Below, piece by piece: positions 6,010 to 9,871 of a stretch of 9,871 nt of DNA. Both the position numbers and the translations under genes were made by a program. The DNA is from Actinosomnolentus pattersoniae (SeqCode). GTDB lineage: Bacteria > Actinomycetota > UBA4738. The stretch's first letter is position 1. The number at the start of each line of letters is the position of its first letter. Where the stretch lies: positions 1-9,871 of the forward strand of contig JACDCJ010000059.1 in NCBI GenBank assembly GCA_013817655.1, given 5' to 3'. The notes under the pieces were generated by a model. That model saw nothing but the letters and a program-made list of their open reading frames with translations. It did no database searches and was not told where the DNA came from.

Positions 6010-6873
6010 ATGAACGCGGAGGACGTCCGCAAGGTTGGGGTGGTCGGGTTCGGCATCATGGGCTCGGGCATCGTCGAGGTGGCTGCGAAGGCCGGACTCG
6101 AGGTCACGGTCGTCGAGGTCGACGAGGCGGCGCTGGCCAGAGGACAGGCCGCGTTCGAGCGCTCCATGGCGAAGGCCGTCGAGCGGGGGAAGCTCTCGGA
6201 GGAGGGCCGGCTGGATGCCCTCGCCCGGGTCAGCCCGGCCACCGCCCTGGAGGAGCTGCGCGACGCAGACCTGGTGATCGAGGCCGTCACCGAGGACCTT
6301 GACACGAAGCTCCAGGTCTTCCGCGCCATGGACGAGGTCCTAAAGCCGGACGTCGTGATGGCGACGAACACGTCGTCCCTTCCGATCGCCGAGGTGGCGG
6401 CGGCGACGGGCCGCCCTGACAAGGTGATCGGCATGCATTTCTTCAATCCGCCTCCCGTAATGAAGCTGTTGGAGCTCATCCCGGCCCTAACTACCTCCGA
6501 GGAGACGGTCGCCCTGGCTCGGGAGATGGCCTCGCGTCTCGGAAAGACGCCGGTGCTGTCGAAGGACCGGGCCGGCTTCATCGTGAACTTCCTGCTGGTG
6601 CCGTACCTGAACAGCGCCGTGCGCCTGGTGGAGGAGAGCTTCGCGTCCGCCGAGGACATCGACAACGGCGTCGCCCTCGGCCTGGGCCACCCGATGGGTC
6701 CGCTCAAGCTGCTCGACCTGATCGGTCTCGACACCGCGCTGCACGTGTCGAACGTGCTCTACGAGGAGTTCAAGGATCCGGACTATGCGCCGCCGACGCT
6801 CCTCAAGCGAATGGTGACGGCCGGCTACCTGGGGCGGAAGTCGGGCAGGGGCTTCTACGAGTACCCGAGGTAG
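6010..6873 (+). CDS. hbd: 3-hydroxybutyryl-CoA / 3-hydroxyacyl-CoA dehydrogenase
   Basis: A 287-residue NAD(P)-dependent dehydrogenase that interconverts 3-hydroxyacyl-CoA and 3-oxoacyl-CoA. The N-terminal Rossmann fold begins VGVVGFGIMGSG, with the dinucleotide glycines at 13, 15 and 18, and continues to VIEAVTEDL. All four catalytic residues known from the family can be placed with the right spacing: Ser122 in NTSS, His143 and Glu155 in HFFNPPPVMKLLE, and Asn193 in GFIVNFLL. The C-terminal helical dimerisation domain includes GLGHPMGPLKLLDLIGLD and ends with GYLGRKSGRGFYEYPR, the standard finish, so the protein is complete. The amidohydrolase gene follows after 4 bases, so the two are almost certainly co-transcribed. 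Roles to consider are acetoacetyl-CoA/3-hydroxybutyryl-CoA conversion feeding the ethylmalonyl-CoA route, fatty acid beta-oxidation, or side-chain shortening of aromatic acyl-CoAs. Chain-length preference cannot be read from sequence alone. Confidence 0.92.
   Translation: MNAEDVRKVGVVGFGIMGSGIVEVAAKAGLEVTVVEVDEAALARGQAAFERSMAKAVERGKLSEEGRLDALARVSPATALEELRDADLVIEAVTEDLDTKLQVFRAMDEVLKPDVVMATNTSSLPIAEVAAATGRPDKVIGMHFFNPPPVMKLLELIPALTTSEETVALAREMASRLGKTPVLSKDRAGFIVNFLLVPYLNSAVRLVEESFASAEDIDNGVALGLGHPMGPLKLLDLIGLDTALHVSNVLYEEFKDPDYAPPTLLKRMVTAGYLGRKSGRGFYEYPR
6867..6871 (+). promoter_or_regulatory. Ribosome binding site of the amidohydrolase gene
   Basis: GAGGT inside the last codons of the dehydrogenase gene lies 6 bases before GTG 6878. 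It supports that start over the later in-frame ATG at 6896, which would remove the conserved residues just before the HxH motif. Confidence 0.5.
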
Positions 6874-6877
6874 TACC

Positions 6878-7735
6878 GTGCCGCGGGCGATCGACATGCA
6901 CGTCCACCTCCCGATGGACGAGTGGCTCGAGCAGTCCATCGGGCCACTCCTGCCTGCCACCGAGGCCTACTTTCGCGCCCAGGTCCCGCGCAGGACCATC
7001 GAGCAGGTGGCCGAGGAGTACGCCGAACGCGACCTGCTGGGCGTCGTGTTGGACTGGGACGACGAGAGCGTGAGCGGCCGGGGCTGGATGGGCAACGACT
7101 GGCTCGCCGCGCTCGCCGAGCGGTTCCCGGGTGTGCTCATGGGCTTCGGCTCCGTCGACCCGCACAAGCCGAACGCGGCAGAGGAGATGCGCCGGTGTGC
7201 CGATCTCGGTCTGAAGGGGCTGAAGTTCCACCCCACGATGCAGCGGTTCGACCCCGGCGAGCAGGCCTTCTACCCGCTGTGGGAGAGGGCCCAGGAGCTC
7301 GGATTGATCTGTCTGTTCCACACCGGGACGTGCGGCATCGGCGCCGGCACCCCGGGCGCCGGCGGAACGAAGATCCGGTACTCCCACCCCGGCTTCCTGG
7401 ACGCCGTCGGTGCGGACTTCCCCGCGCTTCCCCTCGTCGCCGCCCACTTCGGCTGGCCGTGGTTCCTCGAGTGCCTTGCCATCGCGCTGCACAAGTCCAA
7501 CGTCCACATCGAGCTCTCCGGGTGGGCGCCGAAGTACCTGCCGGCGGAGGTGCGCAGGGAGATCGCACGGCGGCTGAACGCGCAGACGCTGTTCGGGAGC
7601 GACTATCCCTTCATATCGCTCGACCGCTGGTTCGCGGAGTTCGATGAGCTGGGGCTGGAAGGGGACCGGCGGGACGCCATCCTGCGGGGCAACGCCGCCC
7701 GGCTGCTCGGTCTATCCGGTTCGAATCCCGGCTGA
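6878..7735 (+). CDS. Amidohydrolase-2 family metal-dependent hydrolase
   Basis: A 285-residue protein of the amidohydrolase 2 (ACMSD/COG2159) family, a single TIM barrel with a zinc site. Metal and catalytic candidates are His8 and His10 (DMHVH), His118 (KFHP), His148 (LFHTGT), His190 (AAHFGWPW) and Asp242 (FGSDYPF), in the family order. The GLKGLKFHP block and the closing NAARLLG are typical. The start is GTG 6878, with GAGGT upstream. The gene lies 4 bases after the 3-hydroxyacyl-CoA dehydrogenase gene, so the substrate may be that enzyme's 3-oxoacyl-CoA product. A member of this family in Rhodococcus hydroxycinnamate catabolism (CouO) hydrolyses a beta-ketoacyl-CoA; that role here is inference. 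Alternatives are decarboxylation, as in ACMSD, or hydrolysis of an amide or lactone. The 3' end overlaps the GT2 gene by 24 bases. Family call firm, reaction uncertain. Confidence 0.85.
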   Translation: MPRAIDMHVHLPMDEWLEQSIGPLLPATEAYFRAQVPRRTIEQVAEEYAERDLLGVVLDWDDESVSGRGWMGNDWLAALAERFPGVLMGFGSVDPHKPNAAEEMRRCADLGLKGLKFHPTMQRFDPGEQAFYPLWERAQELGLICLFHTGTCGIGAGTPGAGGTKIRYSHPGFLDAVGADFPALPLVAAHFGWPWFLECLAIALHKSNVHIELSGWAPKYLPAEVRREIARRLNAQTLFGSDYPFISLDRWFAEFDELGLEGDRRDAILRGNAARLLGLSGSNPG

Positions 7736-8650
7736 GTAGCGCCCACGTTTCGACAGGCCGCGGAGGTACCCCCACATCTTCGCCGCGTCCACGAACGCCA
7801 TCATGGGCGGAACGGCCGCAATGGCCTGCCATCGCTCCGTGAACCCGGATGGCGTGCGGCGGAGAACTCGCCGGATCGGGGTGCGCGCGTAGGCGATGCT
7901 TCCGGCGGCGGTGGCCGCGAGCAGCCATGGCCTTCTGGACGCGAGCGCTCCGAAGAGCAGCCCGTACACGCCGAATCGGAGCAGGTGTCTGTGTGGATAC
8001 ATCCCCGCGATCGCGTCGCCCTCCGCGTAGCGGGCATACTGCCTCCACGTTGCCGACAGGGTGGGACGCACCCGCCAGAACGCGACCGCTTCCGGCGCGA
8101 GCGCTATCCGGGCACCCGCGGCGACCATTCGGTGGTTCAGGAACATGTCCTCGCCGACGTCGAGCCATTCGGGGTACCCACCCGCTTGCTCGAACGTTTC
8201 CCGGCGGAAGGCGATCGACCGGGCCGACGGCATCCATCCTTCCCGGAGCTCATCCCTCTCGGGGACGGAAACCGCTGCGGCGCAGTGCTCGAGGAGCGAG
8301 GTGGCTATCGGTCGGTAGAAACCGGCCGACACGTCGGCGCCTCGCTCGATCGGTCCGAGAAGCGCTTCCAGCCAGTCCGGTGCGAGGACGCAGTCGGCGT
8401 CGCTCACCGCGAGTACCTCGGCGGTCGCCGTCCGGACGGCGAGGTTTCGCCCGCGCGAGATGTTCGCCCCCGGCTGGGAGATCGCCACGACACCTTCGGC
8501 GTTCCGCAGGACCTCGAGCGTTCCGTCGGTCGAGCCACCGTCGACGACCACCACCTCGTCGGGTTGCCGCGTCTGGCCCCGAACGGACGCAAGGAACTCC
8601 GAGATCGCCGGCCCCGCGTCCTTCACCGTGGCCACGAGTGAAACCTTCAT
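7712..8650 (-). CDS. Family 2 glycosyltransferase
   Basis: A 312-residue GT2 (GT-A fold) enzyme that transfers a sugar from a nucleotide-sugar to an acceptor, probably a lipid-linked or surface glycan. Visible motifs are EVVVVDGGSTDGT (Asp37 and Asp42, nucleotide binding), the metal-binding DAD at 84-86 in VSDADC, and GED at 166-168 as the likely catalytic-base block. The last third has hydrophobic stretches (about 240-262 and 283-293) amid many arginines, consistent with membrane association. The ATG at 8650 gives the expected MKVSLVATVKD beginning although no clear ribosome binding site precedes it. It lies 24 bases downstream of the GT4 gene on the same strand, so the two form an operon. 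Sugar and acceptor cannot be assigned. Confidence 0.88.
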   Translation of the reverse strand: MKVSLVATVKDAGPAISEFLASVRGQTRQPDEVVVVDGGSTDGTLEVLRNAEGVVAISQPGANISRGRNLAVRTATAEVLAVSDADCVLAPDWLEALLGPIERGADVSAGFYRPIATSLLEHCAAAVSVPERDELREGWMPSARSIAFRRETFEQAGGYPEWLDVGEDMFLNHRMVAAGARIALAPEAVAFWRVRPTLSATWRQYARYAEGDAIAGMYPHRHLLRFGVYGLLFGALASRRPWLLAATAAGSIAYARTPIRRVLRRTPSGFTERWQAIAAVPPMMAFVDAAKMWGYLRGLSKRGRYSAGIRTG

Positions 8651-8674
8651 GCGGCTAGCGTAGGGCGCGGTGCG

Positions 8675-9799
8675 TCAGAGGAGCGATCGGTAGACCTCGA
8701 GGGTCTGTTCCGCGGCCCGTTCCCACGAGAACCGAGCGGCGCGGGCGCGTCCGGCCTCTCGGAGCCGCTCGGCCAGGGCAGAGTCGGTCAGGATCAGTTC
8801 GAGCGCGTCGGCGATGCCCTGCTCCGATCGGGGGTCAACCGCCAAGGCGGCTTCGCCTGCGACCTCCGGAAGGGACGAGGTCGTCGACACGACGCACGGC
8901 AGGCCACGACTCATCGCCTCGAGCACGGGCAGGCCGAACCCCTCGTAGACCGAGGCGTACGCCATCGCGTCGGCTCCGCGATACAGGGCGTCGACCGCCT
9001 CCTCCCCGTCGAGCCCACCGGTCAGCACGACCTCACCCGGCCCCGCGCGGTGGATCTCGCGGAGCAGCGGCTGGGATCCCCATCCCATCGGCCCCGCGAG
9101 GACCAGTCGGTGGGGGAACCCGCGGGCCGCCAGGCGGCGGTAGGCACGTACCAGCCGGACCAGGTTCTTGCGAGGCTCGAGCGTCCCAACGAAGACAACG
9201 TAGGGACGCTGGACCTTCAGCCTGGCCAGCGTGCCGTCGACGTCCACCTCCTTGGCCGGGACGGGGGCCGACCCGGCGAGCGGGATCACATGCACGCGTT
9301 CGGGACGCAAGGAGGTGAGGCGCATGAGGTCCTGCGCGGTGTGGCGGGAGACGGCGATCACTGCGTCCGCGCTCCGGGCGACCCGAGCGAGCGCGGCGCG
9401 ATACATGAGCCGCCACCGCCTGGGAAACAGGTCGGGATGCACGACGAAGGCCAGGTCGTGAACGGTCACGACGAGGCGCTGACCGCCCCCGGCGGGGGGC
9501 ACGGCGGCGGGCGACGGGGTGTGCACGAGGTGGTGGGCGGCCAACGACCGCGGCAGGGAAGGGCGCCGGAGCAGCGTCCACTCCGGGTAGAGGCGGCGGA
9601 TGCCCGCACCGAGCTCGACTCTGGGAAAGTCGCGCGTCCACGCCTCTGGGGGAAGCCCGCCGAATCGAGAGTGGAAGAGCGTGAGGCCCATCTCGGGATC
9701 CGCCTGGCGGAGCGCCGGGACGAGCCGGCGTACGTACGTCCCGATCCCGCCCGGCGCCGGAGAGAAGAGCTGGTCGATCAGGAACGCCACATCCGTCAT
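8675..9799 (-). CDS. Family 4 (GT-B) glycosyltransferase
   Basis: A 374-residue GT4 retaining glycosyltransferase of the mannosyltransferase/RfaB-like type. The N-terminal domain opens with VAFLIDQLFSPAPGGIGTYV, with the glycine-rich acceptor loop at 17-20. DAVIAVSRHTAQDLMRL precedes the domain linker. The C-terminal nucleotide-sugar domain starts at FVGTLEPRKNLVRLV and carries the EX7E motif as Glu286 and Glu294 in EGFGLPVLE, followed by SLPEVAGEAALAVDP. The ending FSWERAAEQTLEVYRSLL is the usual one, so the protein is complete. The start is the ATG at 9799; no strong ribosome binding site is visible. With the GT2 gene downstream and a probable gene tail upstream, it belongs to a minus-strand glycan-assembly operon (exopolysaccharide, O-antigen-like or glycolipid). 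Donor sugar unknown. Confidence 0.92.
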   Translation of the reverse strand: MTDVAFLIDQLFSPAPGGIGTYVRRLVPALRQADPEMGLTLFHSRFGGLPPEAWTRDFPRVELGAGIRRLYPEWTLLRRPSLPRSLAAHHLVHTPSPAAVPPAGGGQRLVVTVHDLAFVVHPDLFPRRWRLMYRAALARVARSADAVIAVSRHTAQDLMRLTSLRPERVHVIPLAGSAPVPAKEVDVDGTLARLKVQRPYVVFVGTLEPRKNLVRLVRAYRRLAARGFPHRLVLAGPMGWGSQPLLREIHRAGPGEVVLTGGLDGEEAVDALYRGADAMAYASVYEGFGLPVLEAMSRGLPCVVSTTSSLPEVAGEAALAVDPRSEQGIADALELILTDSALAERLREAGRARAARFSWERAAEQTLEVYRSLL

Positions 9800-9838
9800 G
9801 TGGGGTCGAAGTCGCCTTCGTGTCCCGACCGGGCTTCG

Positions 9839-9871
9839 TTACTTCGCGTCGCCCCTACCCCTCAGGAAGGC
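9839..9871 (-). CDS. Possible C-terminal tail of the gene upstream of the GT4 gene
   Basis: On the minus strand the window opens with ten codons (AFLRGRGDAK) followed by TAA, 39 bases before the GT4 start. This fits the 3' end of a preceding gene in the glycosyltransferase operon, but the stretch is far too short to identify and could be non-coding. Confidence 0.3.
   Translation of the reverse strand, partial: AFLRGRGDAK

Noticed and set aside
1..9871. CRISPR array, transposon ends, phage genes or tRNA/rRNA genes
   Set aside because: No regularly spaced repeats, transposase or phage-like proteins were seen, and no cloverleaf-like sequence was noticed in the short intergenic gaps.

Overview
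The window is GC-rich DNA with strong G/C bias at third codon positions, tightly packed genes and GTG as well as ATG starts. Together with the styles of the acyl-CoA dehydrogenase, the mutase and the cyclase-type ATPase/TPR protein, this points to an actinomycete or another high-GC soil-type bacterium. The phylum is inferred from gene style and was not tested.

Layout: (1) 1-1866, plus strand: the C-terminal part of a large signal-transduction ATPase/TPR protein whose N-terminus lies outside the window. (2) 1802-2041, minus strand: a decayed relic that appears to join pieces of a YCII/DGPF-domain protein and of the ECF sigma factor that commonly accompanies it. (3) 2085-5290, plus strand: a promoter and a two-gene operon encoding an acyl-CoA dehydrogenase and a B12-dependent acyl-CoA mutase that reads as ethylmalonyl-CoA mutase (Ecm). 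(4) 5280-5912, minus strand: a DedA-family membrane protein whose 3' end overlaps that of ecm. (5) 6010-7735, plus strand: a 3-hydroxybutyryl-CoA dehydrogenase followed after 4 bases by a metal-dependent amidohydrolase-2 protein. (6) 7712-9799, minus strand: two glycosyltransferases (GT4, then GT2) in one operon, with the likely tail of another gene at 9839-9871. The two convergent gene pairs overlap at their 3' ends.

How the genes fit together: three or four of them concern short-chain acyl-CoA metabolism. Ecm is the marker enzyme of the ethylmalonyl-CoA pathway (acetyl-CoA assimilation, or supply of ethylmalonyl/methylsuccinyl units). The acyl-CoA dehydrogenase co-transcribed with it could supply or consume its substrates, and the 3-hydroxybutyryl-CoA dehydrogenase could work at the pathway entry or in beta-oxidation. 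The other diagnostic pathway genes (crotonyl-CoA carboxylase/reductase, mesaconyl-CoA hydratase, malyl-CoA lyase) are not in the window. The glycosyltransferases form a separate surface-glycan module.

I found no CRISPR array, insertion sequence, RNA gene or integrated phage. The least ordinary observations are the doubly deleted YCII/ECF relic, a Gly-to-Ala change in the cobalamin motif of Ecm, a lost functional arginine in the DedA protein, and a dehydrogenase/amidohydrolase pair that may perform hydrolytic beta-ketoacyl-CoA cleavage. None of these amounts to a clearly new system.
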